DNA of 27,248 bases from an uncultured Candidatus Melainabacteria bacterium (GTDB taxonomy: Bacteria; Cyanobacteriota; Vampirovibrionia; Gastranaerophilales; Gastranaerophilaceae), in assembly GCA_934754505.1 (NCBI GenBank), contig CAKVIE010000022.1, positions 1 to 27,248 on the forward strand, given 5' to 3'. Positions 15,736-23,680 of the stretch are shown here, in pieces. The stretch's first letter is position 1. Each line of letters opens with the position of its first letter. The notes beneath the pieces are model-generated. The model was given only the letters and a program-made list of their open reading frames with translations. It was not told where the DNA came from and did not search any database. The position numbers were made by a program, and so were the translations under genes.

Positions 15736-16995
15736 TTAAAAGGAATAAACGGCATTTTCTCCTAAAAGATTTTCTATAAACATCAGGCGGTTGTATTTTT
15801 CAACCCTTTCACTTCTTGATAGAGAACCTGTTTTTATGAAACCTGAATTTAAACCGACTGCCAAATCAGCAATAAAAGTATCTGCAGTTTCGCCCGAACG
15901 ATGCGAAATTATTGTTTTATAACCGTGTGTTTTTGCCATTTCAACAGCCATAAATGTTTCTGTCAAAGTACCTGTTTGGTTTGGTTTTATCAAAACCGAA
16001 TTTGCAATGTTCTCGTTAATACAAGTTTCGATTTTTTTGTAATTTGTTACCATCAAATCATCACCAACGAGCATAATTTTGCTGCCGATTTTTTCCGTAA
16101 GTTCAGCCCAACCCTTATAATCCTCTTGAGCCATACCGTCCTCTATTGAAATAATCGGAAATTCTTTTGATAAAGTTATCAAATATTCCACCATTTGGTT
16201 TGAATTTAGTATTTCTGATTTTGAATTCATGTGGTAATAACCGTTTTCATAAAATTCCGAAGAAGCCGCATCAAGGGCAATTTTAACACTATCCGTGTCA
16301 TAACCTGCTAAATCTATCGCTTGGATTAAATATTCAAGTGCTTGTTCATTTTTTTCAATATCGGGAGCAAAACCGCCCTCATCACCGACCGAAGTCATAA
16401 ATCCGTCATTATGAAGAAGTTTTTTCAAAGAATTGAAAACTTCATAAGAACATCTTATCGCATCAGAAAAATTACTAAATCCGACAGGAACTATCATAAA
16501 TTCTTGAAAATCAAGTCCGTTATCGGCATGGACTCCTCCATTTAAAATATTTATCATAGGAACGGGCAAAACATGAGCATTAATTCCGCCAATATAGTTA
16601 AACAGCGGAATTTGAAGCGTGTTTGCAGCTGCCCTTGCAACAGCCAATGAAACACCTAAAACAGCATTAGCTCCCAAATTCGACTTGTTTTCCGAACCGT
16701 CCTCATCAATCATTAATTTATCAACGGCAAATTGCTCAAAGACAGACATACCGTTCAAAAACCTGTTTATACATTGATTTACGTTCTGAACAGCCTTTAA
16801 AACACTTTTTCCGTGAAAATACACAGAATTGTCGTCACGAAGCTCAAGCGCCTCGAATTTGCCCACAGAAGCACCCGATGGAACAGCCGCAACTCCTGTA
16901 ACGTCTTTATCTGTAACTACTGTTACTTCTAATGTCGGATTACCTCTTGAATCCAATATTTGTCTTGCTTTTATTGATTTAATAAAATTTTTCAT
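15736..16995 (-). CDS. eno: Enolase
   Basis: Glycolytic 2-phosphoglycerate dehydratase, 419 aa, slightly shorter at the C-terminus than the usual 425-435. Catalytic Glu206 (GDEGGFAP), Lys337 (LIKPNQTGTLTET), metal ligands Asp242, Glu285 and Asp312, and the SHRSGET loop (364-370) are all present. Some normally constant positions differ: LIKPNQTG for LIKVNQIG, and SHRSGETADT for SHRSGETEDT. The active-site set is intact, so function is expected. AGAGG lies about six bases before the ATG. The gene diverges from the Bax inhibitor gene and is followed by gatA. Confidence 0.97.
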   Translation of the reverse strand: MKNFIKSIKARQILDSRGNPTLEVTVVTDKDVTGVAAVPSGASVGKFEALELRDDNSVYFHGKSVLKAVQNVNQCINRFLNGMSVFEQFAVDKLMIDEDGSENKSNLGANAVLGVSLAVARAAANTLQIPLFNYIGGINAHVLPVPMINILNGGVHADNGLDFQEFMIVPVGFSNFSDAIRCSYEVFNSLKKLLHNDGFMTSVGDEGGFAPDIEKNEQALEYLIQAIDLAGYDTDSVKIALDAASSEFYENGYYHMNSKSEILNSNQMVEYLITLSKEFPIISIEDGMAQEDYKGWAELTEKIGSKIMLVGDDLMVTNYKKIETCINENIANSVLIKPNQTGTLTETFMAVEMAKTHGYKTIISHRSGETADTFIADLAVGLNSGFIKTGSLSRSERVEKYNRLMFIENLLGENAVYSF

Positions 16996-17126
16996 GTAAA
17001 CCTCTCTAACATTATTAAAATATTGTTAAAAATTTTACAGAAATCATTACTCTGTCGGATAATAAAAAAGTAGAACAATATTTTATAATGGTTGAATTAT
17101 AATATTTACTAATATAAGGAGAAATT

Positions 17127-17864
17127 ATGACAAACCCTATTTTAAATTCATCGTTTAACCCCGAAACGAGAGCTTTTGAACTTCAAGGTCCTCCGATGAC
17201 TATCGGCGGCGTTATGAACAAGTTAGGCTTTCTTGCAATATTAATGGCTTTATCAGGCGGTGCAACTTGGTATCAATTCGCAATAGGCAATTTTGACAAA
17301 GTTTCTGCCCTTGCAATAGGCGGTTTGGTTGTCGGACTTATTATGGCTTTGATTTCTACATTTGCCAGAAGTATTGCCAAATTTACTATTCCGATATACG
17401 CTTTTGCAGAAGGTGCAGCACTTGCAGGCATATCTTGCTTTTTCGAAGCACAATTCCCCGGAATTGTTGTAAAAGCAGTTGCAATGACATTTATAACGTT
17501 ATTTGCGATGTATTTTCTTTATGCAGCAAGAGTTATCAAAGTTACGGAAACATTTAGAAGCACTATCATAACAATGACTGTTTCTATTTTAGTATTTTAC
17601 CTTATCGCTTGGATTTTGAGCTTATTCCATATTCAAATCCCGATGCTTTACGGCTCATCAATGTTGTCAATCGGATTTTCAGTTTTTGTATGCGGTGTAG
17701 CTGCGTTTAACTTAATGTTGGATTTCGATTTTATCGAACAAGCATCAAGAAACTTCTTCCCAAAAGATTACGAATGGTTTGGAGCCTTCGGTTTAGTTGC
17801 AACTTTAGTTTGGCTTTACGTTGAAATATTAAACCTCTTGAACAAACTCAACAGAAACAACTAA
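17127..17864 (+). CDS. Bax inhibitor-1/YccA family membrane protein
   Basis: A 245-aa inner-membrane protein with seven hydrophobic segments after a 25-residue soluble N-terminus (NPILNSSFNP then GGVMNKLGFL near 27-36). It matches the YccA/Bax inhibitor group (COG4760 type), whose relatives are proposed proton-sensitive calcium leak channels; the role in bacteria is not settled. The acidic residues DFDF near 199-202 lie at the spot where the family carries its conserved Asp pair. The Shine-Dalgarno AAGGAG is five bases before the ATG. Two TATAAT boxes (17084-17089, 17098-17103) lie upstream, without good -35 boxes. A terminator follows at 17879-17915. Confidence 0.9.
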   Translation: MTNPILNSSFNPETRAFELQGPPMTIGGVMNKLGFLAILMALSGGATWYQFAIGNFDKVSALAIGGLVVGLIMALISTFARSIAKFTIPIYAFAEGAALAGISCFFEAQFPGIVVKAVAMTFITLFAMYFLYAARVIKVTETFRSTIITMTVSILVFYLIAWILSLFHIQIPMLYGSSMLSIGFSVFVCGVAAFNLMLDFDFIEQASRNFFPKDYEWFGAFGLVATLVWLYVEILNLLNKLNRNN

Positions 17865-17878
17865 AACATAAAAAATAT

Positions 17879-17915
17879 AAAAGACAGGCTAATTAATCAT
17901 TAGTCTGTTTTTTTT
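17879..17915 (+). terminator. Terminator overlapping the flavoprotein gene end
   Basis: ACAGGCTAA (17884-17892) pairs with TTAGTCTGT (17900-17908), extended by A-T and one G-U pair to about 14 bp, with a seven-base loop and an eight-T run (17908-17915). It ends the Bax inhibitor transcript. Its loop holds the stop codon of the convergent flavoprotein gene. Confidence 0.8.
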
Positions 17916-19122
17916 CGTCCTCTTTTAAAATATTCATTGCAGCAACACGAGCAGTTGACCAGCAGTTTTGCAAATTAAATCCGCCTGTAAAGCCGTCAAC
18001 ATTTATCATTTCGCCTGCAAAGTACAAATTCGGAACAATTTTTGACTCCATAGTAGCAGGATTAATTTCATCTGTATCAACACCACCTGCCGTGACAATT
18101 CCCGCATTTAAGACTTTTTGCGTAACGTGAATTTTTAACGAAGTTAAATTTTCTAAAATCAAAGCCTTTTCTTTGTTGTTCATCTGTGCAATTTGTTTTG
18201 AGCCGTCAATATTGCAATTCCTTAAAATCATATCAAACAAACTTTTCGGACAAAAGGCCTGAAAAGCATTTCTTATCGAAATTCTTGGGTTATCGGTTTT
18301 AAAGTCTGAAACATAGTTATCAATATATTTTTCATTCTGCCCTGCAATATTTATCTGAAGTTCCAATGGCGAGTCGGGACTGTATTTTTCATAAGCACAA
18401 ATTGATGAAATTTTGAAAACCAAAGGTCCTGAAATAGAATTTCTTGTAAAAAGCATGTCGCCTGCAATATTTAAAAGCTTTTTACCCTCAAAAAATACCT
18501 TTACCCAAACATCTTTTAAAGTAAGCCCTGACAATTCATAATACTGTTTTTCAGCAATTTCGAGCGGAGCAAGCGTGAATGTCGGAGTGATAATTTTGTG
18601 TCCCAAAGCTTTTGCAAGTTTGAAATTTTTTCCGCCTGTTGCAAGAATTAATTTCGGGAATTTATAATCCTTATCACAAGTCGATACAACAAAATTTTCC
18701 CCGTCATAAAAAAGATGAGAAACTCTTTGTTTAATGAATTTTATGCCCAAAAGATTTCCTCTTTGCAAAAGAATTTGAGCGGTCGTTTTTGCACTGTCGG
18801 AAATAGGGAAAATCCTATTATCAGACTGAACATAGGATTTTATACCGATTTTTTCAAAATAATCAACGGTATCATTCATATCAAATCGGCTGAAAACCGA
18901 AAGCAGAAACTTCGAACCTCTCGGATAATATCCTGCAAAGGTTTTCATATCCGTTTCAAAATAAGAAAAATTGCAACGTCCCCCCCCAGTCGGCAAAAGC
19001 GTTGTTAACGGTTCTTGCCAATCAAAAATCGTGACGTCAGCATTGTAGAAGTCACGAATTGAGATAGCCGCAAAGACCCCTGCGGGTCCTGCACCAATTA
19101 TTCCTATTTGATTAGAGTTCAT
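17893..19122 (-). CDS. HI0933/YhiN-type FAD-dependent oxidoreductase
   Basis: A 409-aa flavoprotein of the HI0933-like family (Pfam HI0933_like, YhiN/BaiN type), with unknown or lineage-specific substrate; BaiN members were reported in bile acid reduction. The N-terminal dinucleotide fold has GIIGAGPAG (GxGxxG at 10-15), then the family motif PTGGGRCNFS near 50-59. The C-terminal FAD part has FAGEMINVDGFTGGFNLQN near 368-386. ATG 19122 follows GAGG by four bases; a TTG at 19125 is the alternative. It overlaps the folK stop by 11 bases. An eight-G run inside the GGGRCN codons (18987-18980) is unusual for this genome. Confidence 0.92.
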   Translation of the reverse strand: MNSNQIGIIGAGPAGVFAAISIRDFYNADVTIFDWQEPLTTLLPTGGGRCNFSYFETDMKTFAGYYPRGSKFLLSVFSRFDMNDTVDYFEKIGIKSYVQSDNRIFPISDSAKTTAQILLQRGNLLGIKFIKQRVSHLFYDGENFVVSTCDKDYKFPKLILATGGKNFKLAKALGHKIITPTFTLAPLEIAEKQYYELSGLTLKDVWVKVFFEGKKLLNIAGDMLFTRNSISGPLVFKISSICAYEKYSPDSPLELQINIAGQNEKYIDNYVSDFKTDNPRISIRNAFQAFCPKSLFDMILRNCNIDGSKQIAQMNNKEKALILENLTSLKIHVTQKVLNAGIVTAGGVDTDEINPATMESKIVPNLYFAGEMINVDGFTGGFNLQNCWSTARVAAMNILKEDEKKQTND

Positions 19123-19621
19123 CAAACCTCGTTCCGAAAAGAACTATGTCTTCAGGATTTTCAATAGCTTCATGTAATTCAAGTAATGATTTTTTATACT
19201 TCGGATGAATATAATCAGGTACCAATTCAAGCAAAGGAACAAGTGCGAAAGCACGTTCGTGCAAATGTTTGTGCGGAATTGTCAATTCATCATCTTCATA
19301 AATAATATCATCGTAAAGCAAAATATCAATGTCTATCGTTCTCGATGACCAATGAATTTCTTTTTCTCTGTCACGACCGAGATGTTTTTCGGTATCAAGA
19401 CATAATTTCAATAATTCTTTAGGTTCTAAATCCGTTTTTACTTCCAAAACAGCATTTAAAAACCAGCTTTGATCGGGTTTTCCCCAAGGTTCTGTTTCGT
19501 ACAAAGCAGAACTTCTTACAATTGTAACTTTACCTGATTCAACCAACATTTTTGTTGCTTGTTGAACGTAACCTACTCTGTCGCCGATGTTTGAACCCAG
19601 ACATAAATATGCTATTGCCAT
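19112..19621 (-). CDS. folK: Hydroxymethyldihydropterin pyrophosphokinase
   Basis: Folate pathway enzyme moving pyrophosphate from ATP to 6-hydroxymethyl-7,8-dihydropterin; 169 aa, cytoplasmic. LCLGSNIGDR is at 6-15, LYETEPWG near 41-48, FLNAV near 55-59, and RTIDIDILLYDD, carrying the two Mg-binding aspartates, near 94-105. IPHKHLHERAFALVPL closes the active site. GAGGAG lies six bases before the ATG. The folP and folB partners are not adjacent; the downstream neighbour is the flavoprotein, overlapped by 11 bases and probably co-transcribed. Confidence 0.96.
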   Translation of the reverse strand: MAIAYLCLGSNIGDRVGYVQQATKMLVESGKVTIVRSSALYETEPWGKPDQSWFLNAVLEVKTDLEPKELLKLCLDTEKHLGRDREKEIHWSSRTIDIDILLYDDIIYEDDELTIPHKHLHERAFALVPLLELVPDYIHPKYKKSLLELHEAIENPEDIVLFGTRFDEL

Positions 19622-19644
19622 TTTTGACTCCTCGTTTTTAATAT

Positions 19645-19673
19645 ATTTTATTATGCTGATTATACAATGACAA
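19645..19673 (-). promoter_or_regulatory. Promoter of folK
   Basis: On the minus strand, TTGTCA (19673-19668), a 17-base spacer and TAAAAT (19650-19645) form a good sigma70-type promoter. The expected start near 19638 leaves a 17-base leader that holds the GAGGAG ribosome site. Confidence 0.55.
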
Positions 19674-19700
19674 GTAGTTTTTTATATATTTATTAATTTA

Positions 19701-19709
19701 TGGTAATAT
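19701..19709 (+). promoter_or_regulatory. Extended -10 of the GNAT gene
   Basis: TGG-TAATAT is an extended -10 box 19 bases before the GNAT start codon; no clear -35 is present. AAAGGA within the short leader is the likely ribosome site. Confidence 0.35.
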
Positions 19710-19728
19710 ATTTATAAAGGAATTTGAA

Positions 19729-20718
19729 ATGGCAAATATTACTGTTTATACATTCGATAATTACAAAGATGAATATAACAAAGTTTTTGCAGGCGTTTAC
19801 AACGATTTCAAGTCAAAGGCTGTTTCTGAATATAATTTTGAACTTGAACCGCTTGAGTATGATGAATTTGTCAAATCTGTCGAAAGTGAACTTATCAAAT
19901 GTATAATTCTTTTTGAACAAGATGTTCCGACGGGATTTTTGACCTATACAACCGTTATTTCGGAATCTCTTGAACTCAACATGATTCACGTTATCGGCGA
20001 TGAAAATTCACTTCAAAAAAGATGTTTGCTTTTACAAAAATTTCTTGAAGAAAATCAAAAATTAATCTCTGAAAAAGTCGTTACTTATACGGTTTTGGGT
20101 AAACAAACAGAAATAATTTCAGAGCTTCCTACATTCGGTTTTTATCCCGTAAAACAATCTGTTATGAAAATTAATTTTCAAGATGAAGAAGACACAAAAA
20201 CCGTTCGGGAAATGCCTTTACAAAGGTTAAAAAACGGCTATGAAACAGTTTCTTGGAATAAAAGATACTACAAAGCGGTTTGTGAACTTTTGCTTGAATC
20301 TTTCAAAGACCAATCAGATGCAAAATTTGACCCGAGATTTACAACTTTAAAAGGCATTAAAGACATCGTTGACAAAGTTACGGAAGGGGTTTACGGAGAA
20401 TTTCTTCCGCAAGAAACAAAAATTCTTTTGTACAAATCCAAAGTCAGCGGAATATGCTTTGCCAACCTTACAAATGCACAAATAGCAAACATTCCGCTTG
20501 TTGCAGTCAAGAAAAAATTCCAAGGCAAATCCTTCGGAAATTATTTACTGAAAGCCGTTGTAAAAGATGTTTATATGTCAGTTACAAGCGGGAAAAGACA
20601 GCTTTCGGAAATCAATGCTTGTTGTGACAGCGATTTTGCACCTGCATTTAAAATGTATTTATCCGCAGGATTTAAAGAATCTTATTCTTATACCCAAGCA
20701 TACAGACCGATTAGCTGA
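19729..20718 (+). CDS. Tandem GNAT-fold N-acetyltransferase
   Basis: A 329-aa cytoplasmic protein that appears to hold two GNAT folds. The C-terminal one (about 175-325) has an acetyl-CoA-type loop, VAVKKKFQGKSFGNYLLKAV near 261-280, and a closing YLSAGFKESY near 311-320, as in active GNATs. The N-terminal half (1-165) has the strand pattern and a GFYPVKQSVMKI end but lacks a clear Q/RxxGxG/A loop, so it is probably a degenerate copy. Acyl acceptor unknown. AAAGGA precedes the ATG. Its TGA overlaps the end of the convergent calpain-like gene by eight bases, with no terminator between. Confidence 0.75.
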   Translation: MANITVYTFDNYKDEYNKVFAGVYNDFKSKAVSEYNFELEPLEYDEFVKSVESELIKCIILFEQDVPTGFLTYTTVISESLELNMIHVIGDENSLQKRCLLLQKFLEENQKLISEKVVTYTVLGKQTEIISELPTFGFYPVKQSVMKINFQDEEDTKTVREMPLQRLKNGYETVSWNKRYYKAVCELLLESFKDQSDAKFDPRFTTLKGIKDIVDKVTEGVYGEFLPQETKILLYKSKVSGICFANLTNAQIANIPLVAVKKKFQGKSFGNYLLKAVVKDVYMSVTSGKRQLSEINACCDSDFAPAFKMYLSAGFKESYSYTQAYRPIS

Positions 20719-22297
20719 CTTTTGCAACGTGAATTTCCGCAAAGAACTTTTGTAATTGTTCAAAAGTTAAAATCGTATTGTGTGAAGAATTCCAAGGATT
20801 TGACACCTTAAATACCGTTTCACCTTTATCATCGGTTGACGGCATAATTCTATATGCATGAGCTCCATACATGTTCAAACTTCTATCCATAACAAGCTCT
20901 GCTCTTATCGGATTTGTACGTCCTTCATTTTTCGTTCCGCCAGAAAAGATGTAATCTTTTGACAATTCAGGATTTTTCAAAAGCTGGCAGACTTCTCTTT
21001 CATAAGCAGGATAAGCCTTCACCTCTTTCAAACCGAAATCGGAGAATACATCTTCCATAAAACCGCCGTCGCCACGGTAAAAATCACCGGGATTTTCGTA
21101 AGAAGTTTTACGATATGCATTCATTTGGTCAAGACGTTTAAAATTAAATCCGCTATAATCACTCATTTCAGGGCGTTTTATAGATTCAGCAACAACAACT
21201 GAATAACCGTCCTTATTTTTTTCAACTTTTAAACCACCTAAATCTTCAATCATAACAACATATTGAGGATTTTTTGAATTCAAATCTTCTTTAAAAGTTT
21301 CTAATGCCTTTTTATGTTCGGAAAGTCTTGTTTTAATATCTTTATCATCAGGTGATTGAGCTTGCTGTTGTTCCAAAGCCTGAATTGCATTTTCTTGAGC
21401 ATCAACTGCCATATTGGAAAATCTGTCGGCAAGCATTTCACCATAAGCATGCTCAACCAGTTTCATACCAAGCGAACCCGTAACATAATTTTTAGCATAA
21501 TGTTTTGGCATCTCTGCGTTTTCGGCAGTATAAACAAAATCACTCGACGAAAAACGAATATTAATATTTTCACCGTCTTGCTCAAAACACTTCAAGAAAT
21601 TAACCCTCGCTTGTGGATTTTCCATCATTGAATTGACAGCCGAAACGAAATAGCAATCACCCGAAAGTCTTTGAGCATTTGCAAAACGTTCACCCAACGG
21701 GAACAACTTAATCATTGTCGCTTTATCAAGTTTTAATTGCTCTGCAACACCGTCTTTGTTTTTTATAAATACATTTTTTTCGCCTTCAACTTCAAACATT
21801 TCACCGACTTTAACCTTATCGGCACCATCAGAAGCGGAATTTACCTGAGGAATATAAAGCTCATTCGGGTCGATATTTTGCTGTTTTGCGGAATAAATCA
21901 TTCTTATGTCGCCTTCCATACCGTCCGACATAATTCCGTCTTTGCAAATATATCTCAAAGTTCTTGAATTAATGCATTTATCATTAACCAAATTCAAAAG
22001 CATAGCAGTATTTTCTGCCTGCCTGTCATTTTGCTTTACAATTTTTTTAAGATTAATTAAGTCCGAAACACCTAATTTACCTGTAAGTGCGAACTTATTA
22101 ATCAATTTATCGGGATTTTTGAAGCTGTTCGTACCGTTTACCCCGACCATAGCCTGCCATGCCTGCCCTGACGGAAGATTATCCGAAACAACCGTATTTT
22201 CTTGCTGTGAGGCAATATTTTGAGCAGAGTTATTCAGAGGTTTATTTTTCAATAATACCTGCGAATTAACTTTATTAACATTGCCCGATATTTGCAT
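20711..22297 (-). CDS. Calpain-like (family C2) cysteine protease
   Basis: A 528-aa protein with a calpain-type papain-fold core. Cys215 lies in SGDCYFVSAVNSM (calpain GDCWFLAA), His480 in YGAHAYRI, and Asn500 in VSNPWN (calpain NPWG), so the whole triad is present in the right order. VTGSLGMKLVEHAYGEML (272-289) matches the region after the calpain active-site helix. Residues 1-200 are Asn/Gln-rich, then helical, then beta, with no known domain; about 300-345 is a coiled coil insert. No signal peptide, membrane segment or calcium EF-hand is seen. Bacterial calpains are scattered and little studied. The start has only a weak GAGA ribosome site. It diverges from luxS. Confidence 0.85.
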   Translation of the reverse strand: MQISGNVNKVNSQVLLKNKPLNNSAQNIASQQENTVVSDNLPSGQAWQAMVGVNGTNSFKNPDKLINKFALTGKLGVSDLINLKKIVKQNDRQAENTAMLLNLVNDKCINSRTLRYICKDGIMSDGMEGDIRMIYSAKQQNIDPNELYIPQVNSASDGADKVKVGEMFEVEGEKNVFIKNKDGVAEQLKLDKATMIKLFPLGERFANAQRLSGDCYFVSAVNSMMENPQARVNFLKCFEQDGENINIRFSSSDFVYTAENAEMPKHYAKNYVTGSLGMKLVEHAYGEMLADRFSNMAVDAQENAIQALEQQQAQSPDDKDIKTRLSEHKKALETFKEDLNSKNPQYVVMIEDLGGLKVEKNKDGYSVVVAESIKRPEMSDYSGFNFKRLDQMNAYRKTSYENPGDFYRGDGGFMEDVFSDFGLKEVKAYPAYEREVCQLLKNPELSKDYIFSGGTKNEGRTNPIRAELVMDRSLNMYGAHAYRIMPSTDDKGETVFKVSNPWNSSHNTILTFEQLQKFFAEIHVAKVS

Positions 22298-22382
22298 TAC
22301 TATCTCTACTCTCTGAACAAAAACTATGGCACTTACACCACAATAAAATTATCGGTAAAAATTTCTAAAACTTTAATATTTT

Positions 22383-22391
22383 TGATAAAAT
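22383..22391 (+). promoter_or_regulatory. Extended -10 of luxS-mtnN
   Basis: TGA-TAAAAT is an extended -10 box 24 bases before the luxS GTG. No convincing -35 is present, which extended -10 promoters can lack. Confidence 0.4.
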
Positions 22392-22415
22392 ATTAACAAA
22401 AACGGAGATTTAAAA

Positions 22416-22877
22416 GTGAAAAAAATAGCAAGTTTTACCGTAAATCATAACAAATTAAACAAAGGCATGTACATTTCAAGAATAGACGGAGATGTTGTAA
22501 CTTACGACATCAGAATGAAAAAGCCTAACAACAATGACTTTTTGCCAAACGGAGCAATGCATACCTTTGAACATTTATTTGCGACATACGTTCGTAATAC
22601 AAAATATGCAGACAACATTATTTACGTAGGTCCAATGGGCTGCAGAACAGGATTTTACTTCCTCGTAAGAGATAATATTTCACACACGGAAGCTCTTAAT
22701 CTGTTAAAAGAATGTTTCTCATTCATAAAAAACTTTGAGGGCGAAGTCCCCGGAACTAAACCTGAAGAATGCGGCAACTACCTTGAACACGATTTGCAAG
22801 GTGCAAAAGCAGTAGCCGAAGATATGGCAGAAGTTTTAAAAGATTGGACAGAGGAGAAAATGACTTATGAAAAATAA
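22416..22877 (+). CDS. luxS: S-ribosylhomocysteine lyase LuxS
   Basis: Iron- or zinc-dependent enzyme that splits S-ribosylhomocysteine to homocysteine and DPD, the precursor of the autoinducer AI-2; 153 aa, typical length, cytoplasmic homodimer. Metal ligands are His49 and His53 in HTFEHLF and Cys119 in EECGNY. Catalytic Glu52 and Cys76 (GPMGCRTGFY) are both present. The start is a GTG with GGAG eight bases upstream. It overlaps mtnN by 11 bases, so the two steps of S-adenosylhomocysteine recycling are made together. LuxS is common in Firmicutes and Proteobacteria and usually absent from oxygenic Cyanobacteria, which use SAH hydrolase. Confidence 0.97.
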   Translation: MKKIASFTVNHNKLNKGMYISRIDGDVVTYDIRMKKPNNNDFLPNGAMHTFEHLFATYVRNTKYADNIIYVGPMGCRTGFYFLVRDNISHTEALNLLKECFSFIKNFEGEVPGTKPEECGNYLEHDLQGAKAVAEDMAEVLKDWTEEKMTYEK

Positions 22878-23586
22878 CCCGACAATAGCCGTTATCGGAG
22901 CTATGGACTGCGAAACAGATCAACTTAAAAAATCAATTAAAGATGTTGTAGTTTATAAAAAAGGTCAGTTTGAAATTCTTGAAGGAAAAATCGGAAACAC
23001 AAATGTAGTTTTGGCAAAAAGCGGTGTAGGAAAAGCCGCAGCAGCTATGACCGTTCAACTTATCGCCGACAAATTCAATCCTGATTACATAATAAATACA
23101 GGTGTTGCAGGCGGACTTGCGGAGGATTTATCCGTAGGTGATGTCGTAGTTGGAGAAGAATTGGTTCAACACGATTTTGATGCAACAGCTTTAGGCTATG
23201 CTAAAGGCTATATGTGTACAGGTTTTCAAAAAGACAAACCGACTGTTTTTCATGCCGATGAAAAATTAATAGAACTTTTTGAAGATGCAGCAAAAAAATA
23301 TTACACAAGCGGAAAAACTCACAGAGGTATTATTGCAACAGGTGATATGTTTATGTCAGATTTGGCAAAACGTGCAGAAGTTAAAAATTTATTTAATGCA
23401 AAAGCCGTTGAAATGGAAGGTGCCGCAATTGCTCAAGCTGCAACGGCAAACGATATACCGTTTGTCGTAGTAAGAGTAATTTCCGACCTCGCAAACGGTG
23501 AAGCTGCAACTTCGCTTGACCAATTTGAAACAGAAATGGCTATTTTATCATCAAAACTCGTAAATTCACTGATTGAAAATATATAG
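22867..23586 (+). CDS. mtnN: 5'-methylthioadenosine/SAH nucleosidase
   Basis: Hydrolase (Pfs/MtnN) removing adenine from S-adenosylhomocysteine, methylthioadenosine and 5'-deoxyadenosine; 239 aa. The purine nucleoside phosphorylase-like fold shows GAMDCE with Glu16, NTGVAGGL near 77-84, ATGDMF near 157-162, VEMEGAAIAQ with Glu184, and VISDLANGEA with the catalytic Asp207. These match E. coli Glu12, Glu174 and Asp197. Its product from SAH is the LuxS substrate. The ATG lies inside the luxS end (11-bp overlap), with GAGGAG about ten bases upstream inside luxS, so translation is coupled. Confidence 0.96.
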   Translation: MKNNPTIAVIGAMDCETDQLKKSIKDVVVYKKGQFEILEGKIGNTNVVLAKSGVGKAAAAMTVQLIADKFNPDYIINTGVAGGLAEDLSVGDVVVGEELVQHDFDATALGYAKGYMCTGFQKDKPTVFHADEKLIELFEDAAKKYYTSGKTHRGIIATGDMFMSDLAKRAEVKNLFNAKAVEMEGAAIAQAATANDIPFVVVRVISDLANGEAATSLDQFETEMAILSSKLVNSLIENI

Positions 23587-23604
23587 ACGAAAATACAAAT
23601 ATCT

Positions 23605-23676
23605 TTTAGCCTTTCGGGTAATACAAAAAATCACCGAAAACAATATCATTTTTTTGTAGCTAAACGAAAGGTTAAA
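23605..23676 (+). promoter_or_regulatory. Structured leader burying the cupin RBS
   Basis: TTTAGCCTTTCG (23605-23616) pairs with CGAAAGGTTAAA (23665-23676) in a 12-bp stem with one G-U pair. The right arm contains GAAAGG (23666-23671), the only ribosome site of the cupin gene. Nested inside, TACAAAAAA (23622-23630) pairs with TTTTTTGTA (23650-23658). The closed form would block translation of the cupin. A rival pairing (GGT 23617-23619 with ACC 23633-23635) may give a switch. I recognise no known riboswitch class. A thermosensor, protein site or ligand switch are all possible. Confidence 0.45.
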
Positions 23677-23680
23677 TTTT

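Noticed and set aside
23649..23655. Seven-T run read as an mtnN terminator
   Set aside because: No hairpin lies directly before it on +; the T run instead pairs with an A run inside the cupin leader.
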